DNA of 64,000 bases from Planctomycetota bacterium (GTDB taxonomy: Bacteria > Planctomycetota > UBA1135 > GCA-002686595): positions 221,840-285,839 of the forward strand of contig JADJNY010000009.1 of NCBI GenBank assembly GCA_016714045.1, given 5' to 3'. The first letter of the stretch is position 1; every line of letters starts with the position of its first letter. This document shows, piece after piece, positions 33,750-42,779 of the stretch. Under the pieces are notes generated by a model, which was not told where the DNA came from, did no database searches, and worked only from the letters and a program-made list of their open reading frames with translations. Position numbers and translations under genes: made by a program.

Positions 33750-36373
33750 GAGGCACCTCCACCCGTCGCCAACTCCAGGCGCCCAGTTCCGGGGAGCTGA
33801 TTGGGGGCGATACCCGCGTGTTCGTTAGGTAGGCCCGCCTCTAGAGGCTCGGACACTGACCCTTGTGACGCGTGTGACGCGTGTGACGCGTCTCCAAGAA
33901 CCCTTCCTACATGCGCGTGTGTGTTTGTACTCGCGCCCGCGCATTGAAAGGGGGTTTCTTTAGCAGGCGTCATCCCGTCACAAGCGTCACCAACCTCCGA
34001 TCGAACGAGCCGCACGCCCCGCCATGATCGCGTGTCGCCTGTGCGGTGTTTCGTACATCCCCGATCCTCCAGCGCGGCTGCCAGGCGCGGGATCGAAGGC
34101 AATGGGTGGTCAGCGCCTCGGCAGTGCTCCTCCAGTGCCGCACGTAGGGCCGCGGCTGTTTCCTCCCCACCCTCGAAGAAATCGCAGCGCGCCCGGAAGA
34201 AGGCGTTCAACGCGTCGCCGCGTACCGCTCCGCTTTCCTTGCCTTCCCAGTATTCATCTCGTGCAACCTCCACCTCGGTGCAGGTGCCGAGCCCCTGCTC
34301 GAGCCATTCACGGCATCCTCGAACCGCAAGTGCCAGCAGTGCCTGTTGGGCTCGCTTGGAAGTGCGCAGGGCCTCGCGAAATGGCTTGCTCTCCTCGGTA
34401 TCCGGGAACGGAAAGGCGAAGGGGATGATCCGGATCCGGCGACGGGATCCGCCGTCGACATCACTGTCCGGCCGAGGTACGTGGTTGCAGCACAAGAAGA
34501 GCTTGCACGAGGGCCGGAAAGGGACGGGAGACTTGTAGTGGTCCCGAGGCGCAACCTCATCGCCACCGGAGAGCGCCTTGATCACGCCCGCGTCAAACTG
34601 ACGACCCTCGGATACCTCGCTCGCCGTCACACAGCGGATACCCATCAGCCCGACTAGGTCCGGTCGCGGTCCGCAGTTGGCAGTACGCCGCGAAAGTAGG
34701 GATTCGAAGGCGATCGTCCGGGCGTAGTCCCCCAGCATGGTGCCAAGGAGCCCGAGGAGCGTGGTCTTGCCCTCGTTGCCGCGCGGGCCATGAAAGATGA
34801 AGATCGAGTCCTCGCGTGTGTCGCCAGTCAGCGCGTAGCCGAAGCTCCGCAGCAGGAACGAGCCGAATGGCGCCGAGCCGCCCGTAATGTGGGCGAGCGT
34901 CGAGTCGAGGAGCGGACAGGTGGCCTCGGGGTGGAACTCGGCGTGCGTGCAGCGCGTGATCAGGTCTTCGCGCCGATGAGGCCGTAGGGTCCCCGTCCGT
35001 AGTGCGATCGTTCCGTTCGGCGCGTTTAGCAAGAACGGATCGGCGTCGAAGGCAGAGACCGGCAGCACGACTTCCGCAGCCGCCAGCTTCAGCATTGCGC
35101 GGATCGACGCCTCGCGCTGTGCCTTGATCGCATGCTTGAAGTCGTCCTCGTCGGCCTCAGCAACAATGCGACGTGACGTCTCTCTCGCGCGACGCAAGAC
35201 CGCGGACGCGTTCGCGACGTACCGCCGGCCATCGTAGACGAGCCAACCTCCCAGGGCCTCGCAGTAGCGCACGTCCTCGCGGTGATCGCGCAAGAAGAAG
35301 TCGGCGAACCCGACCTCGGAGTAGAGAGCCATCGCTGCGCGTTCCTGAGCATGCAGGGCGCGGAGTTCCGCAGCCGCTGACGATTCGAGCAGGTTCGCGG
35401 CCCAGTTCTCGAACACGATCCCCGTGTCACGAGCCGCGCACGACGCTCGCTTGCAGCGCAAAGTGAGCGTCAGGGCGACAAGATGCGCAGTACCAGCGGC
35501 GACACCGCCCGCGGTCTCGAGGCCGTGGCAATACGGGCACGTCGTGAGCTCGACGCCGATCACGCGCTGCTCTTCCTCGATCAGCTTCGACGTCCCACCC
35601 AGCAGCGTCGCCGCACGAACCAACGCGGTGGTCGGAGGAGCATCGCCTGATGGAGACTTACGCGTACCATGGCGTACCCGCGTCTTGATCTGAGGAACGA
35701 CACGCTCGAAGTCCTCGACTGCGTAGCGTCGTGGTTCATCGGGCATGTCCAGGGCGCGCACAAGCCGGGGTGGAGAGTACTTGGCATTGAGCGTGCCAGG
35801 GGCGCGCAGACAGCGAGACAGGTCCGCCGTATTGTCGAGGTCAAAGCCCTTCTCGCTCGCGATTCGAAGCAGCTCCGCCTGCCAGGACTTCAGCAATCCG
35901 GCGATACGGCGCCGCTCCTCGGCGTCATCGATCCGGACCGGCTTGTCGAGGAGCCACAGCGGGTACAGCCCACCGCCGGAATGCAGGACGATAGAAGGCG
36001 GGAGCGGGAAGTCCGCAACGAGTGCCTGCGCCGAGGCCGTGTCCTTCGGCAGCGCCTTCTTCTTGTGCTCGCCTTCGAGCGTGTCGAGGTCGAGCCAGAG
36101 GCAGGAAATCGCCCGGGCATCCGTCGCCTTGCCGCGTCCGCGTTCCAGCTTCCGCATCAGCGTGAGAGTTAGGTAGCGGTCTGCAGCAGAGCACAGCTCG
36201 TGCGCAGCGGGTTCGAGTGTCGCGAACTGTCGCGCCTGCCACCCTCGGCTCCCCTTCGTCGCAGACGTGAACAGGGCCTCTTCGGGCAGTCCCTCTGGCC
36301 ACAGGTGTTGAAGGAACTTCAGGGCGAGGGCTGCGTCGGCCCGAGGGGGCGAACGAGAAGGCTCAGGAGGCAT
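33746..36373 (-). CDS. P4/D5-type phage or plasmid primase-helicase
   Basis: 875 residues from ATG 36373. Residues about 60-240 resemble a DNA primase/polymerase-like domain, with the acidic SCLWLDLDTLEG and the SGGGLYPLWLLDKPV region. A zinc-binding CPYCHG and a later CKRASC lie near residue 290. From about 430 the D5-N region (LNAPNGTIALRTGTLRPH) leads into an SF3 helicase with Walker A GPRGNEGKTTLLG and arginine/acidic motifs GIRCVTASEVSEG and LFLCCNHVPRP. It would start and drive replication of the excised element. It begins 11 bp inside the preceding HTH gene. Confidence 0.9.
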   Translation of the reverse strand: MPPEPSRSPPRADAALALKFLQHLWPEGLPEEALFTSATKGSRGWQARQFATLEPAAHELCSAADRYLTLTLMRKLERGRGKATDARAISCLWLDLDTLEGEHKKKALPKDTASAQALVADFPLPPSIVLHSGGGLYPLWLLDKPVRIDDAEERRRIAGLLKSWQAELLRIASEKGFDLDNTADLSRCLRAPGTLNAKYSPPRLVRALDMPDEPRRYAVEDFERVVPQIKTRVRHGTRKSPSGDAPPTTALVRAATLLGGTSKLIEEEQRVIGVELTTCPYCHGLETAGGVAAGTAHLVALTLTLRCKRASCAARDTGIVFENWAANLLESSAAAELRALHAQERAAMALYSEVGFADFFLRDHREDVRYCEALGGWLVYDGRRYVANASAVLRRARETSRRIVAEADEDDFKHAIKAQREASIRAMLKLAAAEVVLPVSAFDADPFLLNAPNGTIALRTGTLRPHRREDLITRCTHAEFHPEATCPLLDSTLAHITGGSAPFGSFLLRSFGYALTGDTREDSIFIFHGPRGNEGKTTLLGLLGTMLGDYARTIAFESLLSRRTANCGPRPDLVGLMGIRCVTASEVSEGRQFDAGVIKALSGGDEVAPRDHYKSPVPFRPSCKLFLCCNHVPRPDSDVDGGSRRRIRIIPFAFPFPDTEESKPFREALRTSKRAQQALLALAVRGCREWLEQGLGTCTEVEVARDEYWEGKESGAVRGDALNAFFRARCDFFEGGEETAAALRAALEEHCRGADHPLPSIPRLAAALEDRGCTKHRTGDTRSWRGVRLVRSEVGDACDGMTPAKETPFQCAGASTNTHAHVGRVLGDASHASHASQGSVSEPLEAGLPNEHAGIAPNQLPGTGRLELATGGGAS

Positions 36374-36599
36374 CTGCCCCGTCCTTGGCCTTACAGGCGG
36401 CCTCCCGTGCACGCTCGGCTAGGACGGCTAGGACTCGTTCAGGATCAAAGAGCAGGCCCCGCGTACCCAGGCGAACATGCGGGATTGTGCCTGCCTCAGC
36501 CTCCGCCCTCAGATCCTGAGGCCTCACTCCAAGGCGCGCGGCCATTACGCCGACGGGCACCAACAGATCCGCAGGCGGCGTACTCATGCGGATCAGCAT
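36363..36599 (-). CDS. Small MerR/excisionase-like helix-turn-helix protein
   Basis: 78 residues from ATG 36599 (or 74 from ATG 36587). The core VPVGVMAARLGVRPQDLRAE followed by GTIPHVRLGTRGLLFDPERV is a winged helix as found in excisionases and element-encoded regulators. It overlaps the primase start by 11 bp. It may regulate replication of the element. Confidence 0.68.
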   Translation of the reverse strand: MLIRMSTPPADLLVPVGVMAARLGVRPQDLRAEAEAGTIPHVRLGTRGLLFDPERVLAVLAERAREAACKAKDGADAS

Positions 36600-36669
36600 G
36601 GGCCACCAGGCGCAGACCTCCTCCCGCGTCCCTACCCCGTCGATCCACCGCCCTTCCCGCGTCGATCCG

Positions 36670-37254
36670 TCAGAGGGCGAGCCCCAGCTCGAGGGCTTTG
36701 CCTTCCAGGAAGTACCCTGCACCATTTCGTCCGTTCGAAACCTGCAGTCCGCGCTTGCGAAGCGCAGCAATCGATCGTTCGACGGTGCTATGGCTGCCCA
36801 CACTGAGCTTGGCCATCAGTTGATCCCTCGTCATACCCTCGCCATCTTGGGTTGCTCTGGCCAGGACTCTCAGCATCGTCTTCTGAGTGTCTGTTAGCCC
36901 CGCTAGCTCGACGGACGATGCGTGCGATGGCACCGGTGAACCCTGGTCCGCGCGAACGGGGGTCACCTTGGTCGGAGCAGACGATGCGACGGCCGGATCG
37001 GGAGAAATGACTGCACGGGTCGAGGTTGCAAGTTCCTGTCGAGGAGTCACGACGGTGGCGACAGCCCGACAGGTCTCTGTGGAGTGCTCGGTGATCCGCG
37101 CCTGCACGTCGAGAAAGGACTCGAGCGCTTGCCAGAGTCCATACGCGAACTCGCTTTGGATCTCCTTCCACCCAGGCTTTCCAGTCCACGAATGCAAGTA
37201 GGCGACAACATCCGTGACGCTTTTCTCCGATTTCAGCATCCCGATGGCCCTCAT
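36670..37254 (-). CDS. Unknown protein with C-terminal winged helix
   Basis: 194 residues from ATG 37254. The N-terminal 60 residues (SVTDVVAYLHSWTGKPGWKE) are of no family that I know. The last 70 (GLTDTQKTMLRVLARATQDG to NGRNGAGYFLEGKALEL) form a winged helix. The frame upstream of ATG 37254 stays open for about 30 codons without a start, and another frame runs from ATG 37549 to the same place, so the gene may be 5'-shifted or frameshifted. It probably acts as a regulator of the operon. The gap 37255-37607 otherwise has no supported gene. Confidence 0.6.
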   Translation of the reverse strand: MRAIGMLKSEKSVTDVVAYLHSWTGKPGWKEIQSEFAYGLWQALESFLDVQARITEHSTETCRAVATVVTPRQELATSTRAVISPDPAVASSAPTKVTPVRADQGSPVPSHASSVELAGLTDTQKTMLRVLARATQDGEGMTRDQLMAKLSVGSHSTVERSIAALRKRGLQVSNGRNGAGYFLEGKALELGLAL

Positions 37255-37607
37255 CGTTGCGGGCAGGAGTGGTCTCGTCGAGTGCAGTCGCTCGAAAGCC
37301 TCCGGTTCTTCTGCGGCGCAAAGGGGCCCGCACCAGCACTCCCAAGTCCGCCACGGTGTCTTCGATGGGCTCTCTCCGATGCCGTGAAATGACGTTGCTC
37401 ACCTCGCTCCACGCATGCCAGAGATCGCGCGGCTTGGAGATGATCGCGTCCCGCTCTCGGATTACCCTGATGGTCTCCTGCTGTTCACCAGCTCCGGGTG
37501 TACTTGTGTTGGCGGATGTTCCAGCGCGCAGCTTCCTGTCTTGCTTCATCTGAGCCCTCGGAGTCGACGAGTCCTAGTGCGCCTCGATATGCATTCGCGC
37601 ATCGTGA

Positions 37608-38750
37608 CTACTCGTTCGTCCGCACCACGTCCCATCCATCAGTGACCGTCGTCCGAGCAAGTCGTTCACGGACTTTCACGAGGTGGCTCCGGAAGTGCGA
37701 ATATGGCACGCATCCACGGTGCTGTAGCTGCCCCACCAGGATGCCAGGATGGACACCACACTTCTCCGCTCCTTGCACGATGGCACTCTTCGAATACTGG
37801 TTCCCCGTCTTCGCGATGAACGCATCGAGAGTCCGCTGGCTGATCAGTGCGTCCATTGCAAACAGATCGGCCAACCGCTCCGCCTTGGGCTTGCCCGCCG
37901 ACGTGTGCGCCACGCTGCCCACGAGTTCGACATCGAGCGTCGCGCCTACGGCTCGTCCGTCCTCGTGCAAGAGGTGCCCCAGCTCGTGCATGAGCGTGAA
38001 CCAGAACCAGTCGATCCGGTCATATCGAAACGAAAGCCCGATCACGGGGTGATTCCCTTCCAACCACAGGCACGCGCCATCAATCTTCGTCCCCGGAAGG
38101 TGCTCCACGATGACGCAGCGGACCCCTGAGTTGCTCAGCACCTCGGGCACACCGTCAACCTCGTCGACCGTTCGGTGGAGCCTGCCCAGGGCAGTGAGCG
38201 CGACGCTCAGCTTGGCCTTGGAGTAGGAGGGCGCAGGGATCTTCTGGGCAAGCTGCTTCACGCGCATCAGCCATGCGAGCTGCCCACCCGACCAACCATC
38301 GTTCGCGTCCGACTTCCTCGCCGAGGCAAGCACGCTGGGCTCTTCGTCAATTGTACGGATCCCGAGGAAGGAGCAGATCTGGTGTTCGAGCACCTCGACG
38401 TTCGCCGAGTGTTGGATCCATCCGCGCCTGATGAGGTCTTTGACAGGGACCTTCTCGTAGAGCTTCGCACGGCGGGCGACGGATCGACCGTCGGGCTTGA
38501 CCTTGGAGAGCTGGTAGCTGCTTTCAAGGTTCATCCACAACTCAGGGGACGTTCCGAACGCGAGGGAAAGACCCTTGGCCGTCTCGGGAGTGACAGACCG
38601 CTTGCCCGCAATGAGCTCGCTGATGAGGCGGGGCGGCCGCCCAAGGATCTCGGCCAGGTCAACCTGGCTCCAACCACGGGCCTCAAGCTCCTCGCGGATG
38701 AAGTCGCCCGGCGGAAACACCTCGGCCGGGGTGAAACTGGTGGTGGACAT
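37608..38750 (-). CDS. HigA-type antitoxin fused to ImmA/IrrE metallopeptidase domain
   Basis: 380 residues from ATG 38750. Residues 10-85 are a HigA-like XRE domain (PGDFIREELEARGWSQVDLA and a recognition helix with PRLISELIAGK). Residues about 180-330 hold an ImmA/IrrE peptidase-like domain with the zinc motif MHELGHLLHE. Such fused antitoxin-peptidases are known next to HigB toxins. The ribosome site AGGAGGT overlaps the stop of the HigB-like gene, so translation is coupled. It would neutralise HigB and repress the shared promoter; the peptidase substrate is unknown. Confidence 0.88.
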   Translation of the reverse strand: MSTTSFTPAEVFPPGDFIREELEARGWSQVDLAEILGRPPRLISELIAGKRSVTPETAKGLSLAFGTSPELWMNLESSYQLSKVKPDGRSVARRAKLYEKVPVKDLIRRGWIQHSANVEVLEHQICSFLGIRTIDEEPSVLASARKSDANDGWSGGQLAWLMRVKQLAQKIPAPSYSKAKLSVALTALGRLHRTVDEVDGVPEVLSNSGVRCVIVEHLPGTKIDGACLWLEGNHPVIGLSFRYDRIDWFWFTLMHELGHLLHEDGRAVGATLDVELVGSVAHTSAGKPKAERLADLFAMDALISQRTLDAFIAKTGNQYSKSAIVQGAEKCGVHPGILVGQLQHRGCVPYSHFRSHLVKVRERLARTTVTDGWDVVRTNE

Positions 38751-38762
38751 CCTGATGACCTC

Positions 38763-39059
38763 CTAGTGGTAGTCCTCGATCTTGACCACGACGACCACCT
38801 TGCTCGGGGCCTCCCCCTCGAACTCGAGGATGAGCCTCCACTGGTCGTTGAGGCGGATCGAGTGCTGGCGGGAACGCGCACCCTTGAGCTTCTCGAAGTG
38901 CAGCGACTTCATGGCTCGAAGGTCCTGCTCGGAGGCCGCGTTCCGGATGAGCTGCATCCGGCGACGAAACGCCTGCACGATGTTCTGGGCGTAGTCGCCT
39001 GTGAACTTCGGGTCCGACTCGAGCCGCTCCAGGTCGCGGGCTCCGTGGCGCACCTTCAT
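38763..39059 (-). CDS. HigB-type (RelE/ParE superfamily) toxin
   Basis: 98 residues from ATG 39059 (MKVRHGARDLERLE). The fold markers are ARDLERLESDPKF, MKSLHFEKLKGARSRQHSIR and NDQWRLILEFEG, matching HigB mRNA interferases that cut at the ribosome. A TTG at 39098 would lengthen it by 13 residues, but those bases look like a promoter (TTGACA-N16-TATGCT), so the later ATG is preferred. The toxin gene precedes its antitoxin by 12 bp, the reverse of most type II pairs but normal for HigBA. Confidence 0.85.
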   Translation of the reverse strand: MKVRHGARDLERLESDPKFTGDYAQNIVQAFRRRMQLIRNAASEQDLRAMKSLHFEKLKGARSRQHSIRLNDQWRLILEFEGEAPSKVVVVVKIEDYH

Positions 39060-39070
39060 GGTGCCGAGCC

Positions 39071-39121
39071 AGCATAGCCTGGTGTCGGTAAATGTCAACG
39101 ACCAACTTTACACGTAGTGTA
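39071..39121 (-). promoter_or_regulatory. HigBA promoter with palindromic operator
   Basis: Reading the minus strand, TTGACA (39098-39093), 16 bp, TATGCT (39076-39071) give a near-consensus sigma-70 promoter. The toxin ATG follows 11 nt after the -10, so the transcript should be almost leaderless. Just upstream of the -35 lies the perfect dyad TACAC-GTA-GTGTA at 39109-39121, a likely site for HigA. The remaining gap to 39270 has no gene. Confidence 0.65.
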
Positions 39122-39270
39122 ATTGTGGTGCGCAGGCAAAACCGATGCTGCGTGAGAAGTGCTGCCCGGGGCCCGCGGCCCCACCTGGTCGCACCCGCGC
39201 CTGACCGGTACGGGTTCGGGGGTTCCCCTGAACGCCAGGCAGCACACGGTCGTCGTTGTGGTCGATGAGG

Positions 39271-40140
39271 TTACCCGGCCTCGACGGCGCGACGCACGGC
39301 CGCCGGATCGGCTCGGGCGTAGGTCGCCGTCGAGGTGACCGACCGATGGCACAGGGCCCGTCCAACGATCAGGAGGTCCGTGGTCGACCGGTAGAGGCGC
39401 GTGGCAAAGGTGTGCCGCAGCGCATGCGGGTGCACGCCCCGCTTGATCCCCGCCCGACGCGCCCACCACTCAAGCCGCCGGTGGGCCTGTCGCGCACCGA
39501 CGCGCCCCCCGTGCTCCCCGACGAACAGGGGGCCCTCGGTCCTCGCCCCGACGTGCTCCCGCAGGATCGCGACCACGTCTTCGGCTACGAACGCGACATC
39601 CTGCTCCGCGTTCTTCATCGTCCGCAGGCGCACCTCCCCCGCCTCGAGGTCGAGGTCCCCGACGTCGAGCGCGAGCGCGGATCCGAGCCGCAGCCCGGCA
39701 CCGAGCAGCAGCCGAAAGAGCGCCCGGTCGCGCCGCTCTGCGTCCGTCGCGGCCCCGTCGAGCGCGCGCACGAGCCGTTCGCGGTCGGCGTCCGAGAGCG
39801 CCCGCGGCGGAGGCGATCCGCACCGCGCTCGCCGCACGAGCCGCGCCGGGTTCGCCGCCACGTACCCGGCCGCGTGCGCGAAGCCGAAGAGACACCGGAT
39901 CGAACTGCGCAGCGCGTTCGCCGACGTGGGCTTCTTCGCCCGCCCGTCCGGCGTGCGAAGCGCCATCGCCGAGGTCAGGAAGCGCGCGACGTCCTGGTGC
40001 GTCACGTCCCCCACCTCCCGCTCCCCGAGGAACGCCGCAAGCAGCCTACCGTGCCGCTCCGCCTGCCGAACCGTGTGCGTGCTGCGCCCGTCGGCTTCGA
40101 GCTGCAGCAGATACTCCGCGAGGAGTTCGTCGAGCTTCAT
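39271..40140 (-). CDS. Tyrosine recombinase (XerC/D-like), second copy
   Basis: 289 residues from ATG 40140. The N-terminal core-binding domain begins LDELLAEYLLQLEADGRSTH. Catalytic residues are Arg in LLLGAGLRLGSALAL, Lys in RTMKNAEQ, HALRHTFATR, His in LCHRSVT and Tyr in TATYARAD. It is a minimal recombinase of the Xer/integron-like size class, and its family differs from that of the one at 31722. It may serve a second, nested element. Confidence 0.92.
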   Translation of the reverse strand: MKLDELLAEYLLQLEADGRSTHTVRQAERHGRLLAAFLGEREVGDVTHQDVARFLTSAMALRTPDGRAKKPTSANALRSSIRCLFGFAHAAGYVAANPARLVRRARCGSPPPRALSDADRERLVRALDGAATDAERRDRALFRLLLGAGLRLGSALALDVGDLDLEAGEVRLRTMKNAEQDVAFVAEDVVAILREHVGARTEGPLFVGEHGGRVGARQAHRRLEWWARRAGIKRGVHPHALRHTFATRLYRSTTDLLIVGRALCHRSVTSTATYARADPAAVRRAVEAG

Positions 40141-40208
40141 CGTGGGTCTTCCGTCGACACCGCGAGCCGGGAGCGTCTTCGCCCCCGGCCTGCGCGGACC
40201 GTGGTCGA

Positions 40209-40766
40209 TCAGAACGTGGCGGCGTCTTCGGGGAGCGGCGCCTTCTCGACAAGCCTTCGCTCCGCCGCCCACACGAGCGCTTGGCGCAGCACACGCTGCG
40301 TCTTCAGCACCGACACGCGCGCCTTCAACACCCCCGTGCGCGTCTTGTTCACCCGATCGCTCGCGAAGAAGGCGAGCACGCGCTCGCTCGTGAGTTCCGC
40401 AAGCTTGGTCTCGGCCCCGAGCTCGTCGAGCGCGACCGCGAGCTCGAGCCGGTAGCTGAAGATCGTCCCGTTCGACTTCCCCGACGCTTCGAGGTGCGCG
40501 AGGTAGCCCTCGGCCATCTCGGCGAGCGTCGTCTCCGTGGTCGCCGCCTTGCGCTTCCCGCCCTTCTTCTTCGACGCGGGAGCGGCGCTCGACTCGGGGG
40601 CATCCGCGGGTGCGGGTTCCACCGGGTTGGTCGTCGTGTCCGCCGGCGCATCAAGGTTCGACTCGGGCGCGAGCGGCGCGTCGGCCAAGTTCGCGACCTC
40701 CACCGCGCTCGAGAGCTCGGGGTTCGTGGGGAGGTCGTTCGTGTTCGCGTGCTTCTTCTTCGCCAT
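40209..40766 (-). CDS. Recombinase-like protein with core-binding domain only
   Basis: 185 residues from ATG 40766. The first 70 are disordered and acidic/Ala-Pro-rich. From about 80 on, TLAEMAEGYLAHLEASGKSN, LTSERVLAFFASDRVNKTR and LKTQRVLRQALVWAAERRLV match the SAM-like N-terminal domain of tyrosine recombinases. The protein stops where the catalytic domain would begin. Stand-alone core-binding domains occur as accessory proteins in phage and plasmid integration clusters. It lies 68 bp upstream of the complete recombinase, in the same direction. The 221 bp up to the terminase shows no gene. Confidence 0.68.
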   Translation of the reverse strand: MAKKKHANTNDLPTNPELSSAVEVANLADAPLAPESNLDAPADTTTNPVEPAPADAPESSAAPASKKKGGKRKAATTETTLAEMAEGYLAHLEASGKSNGTIFSYRLELAVALDELGAETKLAELTSERVLAFFASDRVNKTRTGVLKARVSVLKTQRVLRQALVWAAERRLVEKAPLPEDAATF

Positions 40767-40987
40767 GTGCAGGTTCTCCAAGCGCCCACCTCGGGCGCGT
40801 GGACACATGGAGCCTCGACACGCGACACAAAGGAGGAGCCCGCGCCGCACACAGCGCGAATCCACGACGCCCCATCTCGCGCACCCGTGCGAGCTTCCGC
40901 GCCAAGCACGTCCGTTACGTGCGAGTCCCCCCCGAGCTCAATGAGCAGGGCGCGCCGCCCTACCGCAGCGCGCCCCGCATTCGAACC

Positions 40988-42310
40988 TCAGATTCGGCGC
41001 CCGATCCCCATCCGCTCGAGATCGTTCCAGCTCACCCTGCTGAAGGACGGCGGCCCCGGCGCGTTGCGCGCGTTCCAGGCGGCAAGCGCCACCGAGACCA
41101 CGATGTCGTCGTGGCCAGAACCGGGAGCGCCCGTGCGCACCGCGCCCGCGTCCGTCACGCTGAACTCGAAGGCTTCGAGCTCGTCGATTGCTTCCTGCCA
41201 CACTTCCGTGCGAGGAAGTGTGATCTTCTTGTTCTCGAACAACATCGCCAGATGCGTGACGAGATCGTTTTTCGACTTTGAGGTGAACGGGTACTCGTCA
41301 ACCCGACATCCTTTCGCGCACAGTGCCTCGTAGATCGGCTCCCCGGCACCGGTCGAATCCACCAAGATCAGCGCGCGGTTGTAGCGATCGCATGCGGCCT
41401 TGATGCGCTCGAGCTGAATTCCCCAGTCGAGGCGTTGGAAGCGGTCGAAGTACACGACGCGACAGCGCCGATCCATGATCGTGAGCACGGTGTAGTCTTC
41501 GACCTTTGCAAGGTCGAGGCCCGCGAAGTACGCGAGGTCGGGGTTGGGCGCTTCGAGTTCCCCGCTCGCCGCCTCACGGACGTAGCGGAACACGGCCCCA
41601 GAACCCTCGAGGAATTCCGCTCCGTACTCCTGTCGATGCACGCGCTCGGGAAGTCGCTCGCGCTCGGCCTCGATCATTTGCCTATCGAGCAGAGGGTTGT
41701 CCCACGACGGTGCGTTCCAGCTCTCGTAGTCCGGATCGGCGCCGTTCTGCCCACGCCGCCACAAGTCGAAGAAAAGCGACTTCCCGCGTGGGGTGCTGAT
41801 GAGCATCGCCCAGCCCTTCTTGTCGAGCAGGCGTTGCGACAGATAGCTCTCCCAGATCGACGGCTTCAGCCGCGCCGCCTCGTCCACGATCACCCAGTTG
41901 AGCCCCTCGCCGAGCAGACTGACGGGGTTGTCGGCGGTCTTGCCGCGGATCTCGCTCGTCCCGCCGCCCAGGTTCCTCAGGACGAGGCGACGCTCGTGCT
42001 CGGAGAAGGTCGCCACGCGATGGCGGAAGTGTGTCATCGCGATCAGAGCGACCTGATTGAACACGCGCTCGGAGAGATCGTACGTTGGCGCCACGACCCA
42101 TCCGATCGAGGCCTTCTGCGGCGCGAGCGCGGCCGCGAGGGCCTCCATCGCCGCGCACAGGGTTTTTCCCCAGCGCACGCCGCAGGCCACGATACGCCGG
42201 GGAGCGACCGACGCGTGCACGAGGGATTGACCCGCGTGCGGCTTGTAGCCGCAGAGCTCGAACAGAGCGCGCTTGTTCAGTAGCGCTCCCCCAGGAACTT
42301 CACTCGCCAT
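40988..42310 (-). CDS. Phage terminase large subunit
   Basis: 440 residues from ATG 42310. The ATPase half has the Walker A-like CGVRWGKTLCA, motif WVIVDEAARLKPS and the coupling motif LISTPRGK. The nuclease half has the three acidic positions in YFAGLDLAKVEDYT, ALILVDSTGAGEP and SGHDDIVVSVAL, typical of the RNase H-like fold of TerL. It packages or cuts phage DNA. The start overlaps the stop of the small-subunit-like gene by 11 bp. Portal and capsid genes are absent. Confidence 0.92.
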   Translation of the reverse strand: MASEVPGGALLNKRALFELCGYKPHAGQSLVHASVAPRRIVACGVRWGKTLCAAMEALAAALAPQKASIGWVVAPTYDLSERVFNQVALIAMTHFRHRVATFSEHERRLVLRNLGGGTSEIRGKTADNPVSLLGEGLNWVIVDEAARLKPSIWESYLSQRLLDKKGWAMLISTPRGKSLFFDLWRRGQNGADPDYESWNAPSWDNPLLDRQMIEAERERLPERVHRQEYGAEFLEGSGAVFRYVREAASGELEAPNPDLAYFAGLDLAKVEDYTVLTIMDRRCRVVYFDRFQRLDWGIQLERIKAACDRYNRALILVDSTGAGEPIYEALCAKGCRVDEYPFTSKSKNDLVTHLAMLFENKKITLPRTEVWQEAIDELEAFEFSVTDAGAVRTGAPGSGHDDIVVSVALAAWNARNAPGPPSFSRVSWNDLERMGIGRRI

Positions 42311-42779
42311 CGTCGTCTCCTTCCTCGTCGATCGCCGGCGCGCTGCCACCAGGGGTGAGAATCAGGAGTTCCCGAATCTCGCGCTTCGTGATCGCCTCGA
42401 TGTCGACGGCACTGCGGTCGGTCGGTTCGCCGGCGAGGAGTCGCTCGAGCTTGATCACCATCGCCGCGGTCTTGACCCCGTCCATCCCGGTCTCGAGCGG
42501 GAACTCCTGGATCGCCTTCGCCGCACGCATCGCCATTGCCGTCAGCATCTTTCTGTGGCGCAGGTGCATCTCGGCGAGATCGCCAACGATCTGGGCGTCG
42601 ACGGTCTTGCGCGCCTCCACCTCGATGGCCGCGAGACGTTCCGACCAGTTCTCGCGCTCGGCCGTGCGGACGACCGTTCGCCGGTGGACTGAGAACTTGG
42701 TCGCCACCGCTTGGTGGGTGCGCTGGGGGCCCAGCGCGACGAAGTAGTGAAAGGCATCCGCGGGAAGTCGCTTGTTCAT
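42300..42779 (-). CDS. Terminase small-subunit-like DNA-binding protein
   Basis: 159 residues from ATG 42779. The N-terminal helix-turn-helix (THQAVATKFSVHRRTVVRTA and WSERLAAIE) is followed by a long helical region and an acidic tail (EEGDDDGE), the layout of TerS proteins that select DNA for packaging. It overlaps the upstream methyltransferase stop by 4 bp and the large subunit by 11 bp. The function rests mainly on context. Confidence 0.7.
   Translation of the reverse strand: MNKRLPADAFHYFVALGPQRTHQAVATKFSVHRRTVVRTAERENWSERLAAIEVEARKTVDAQIVGDLAEMHLRHRKMLTAMAMRAAKAIQEFPLETGMDGVKTAAMVIKLERLLAGEPTDRSAVDIEAITKREIRELLILTPGGSAPAIDEEGDDDGE

Noticed and set aside
39060..39098. TTG start adding 13 residues to the HigB-like toxin
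   Set aside because: These bases form a good TTGACA/TATGCT promoter and the toxin family starts near ATG 39059.
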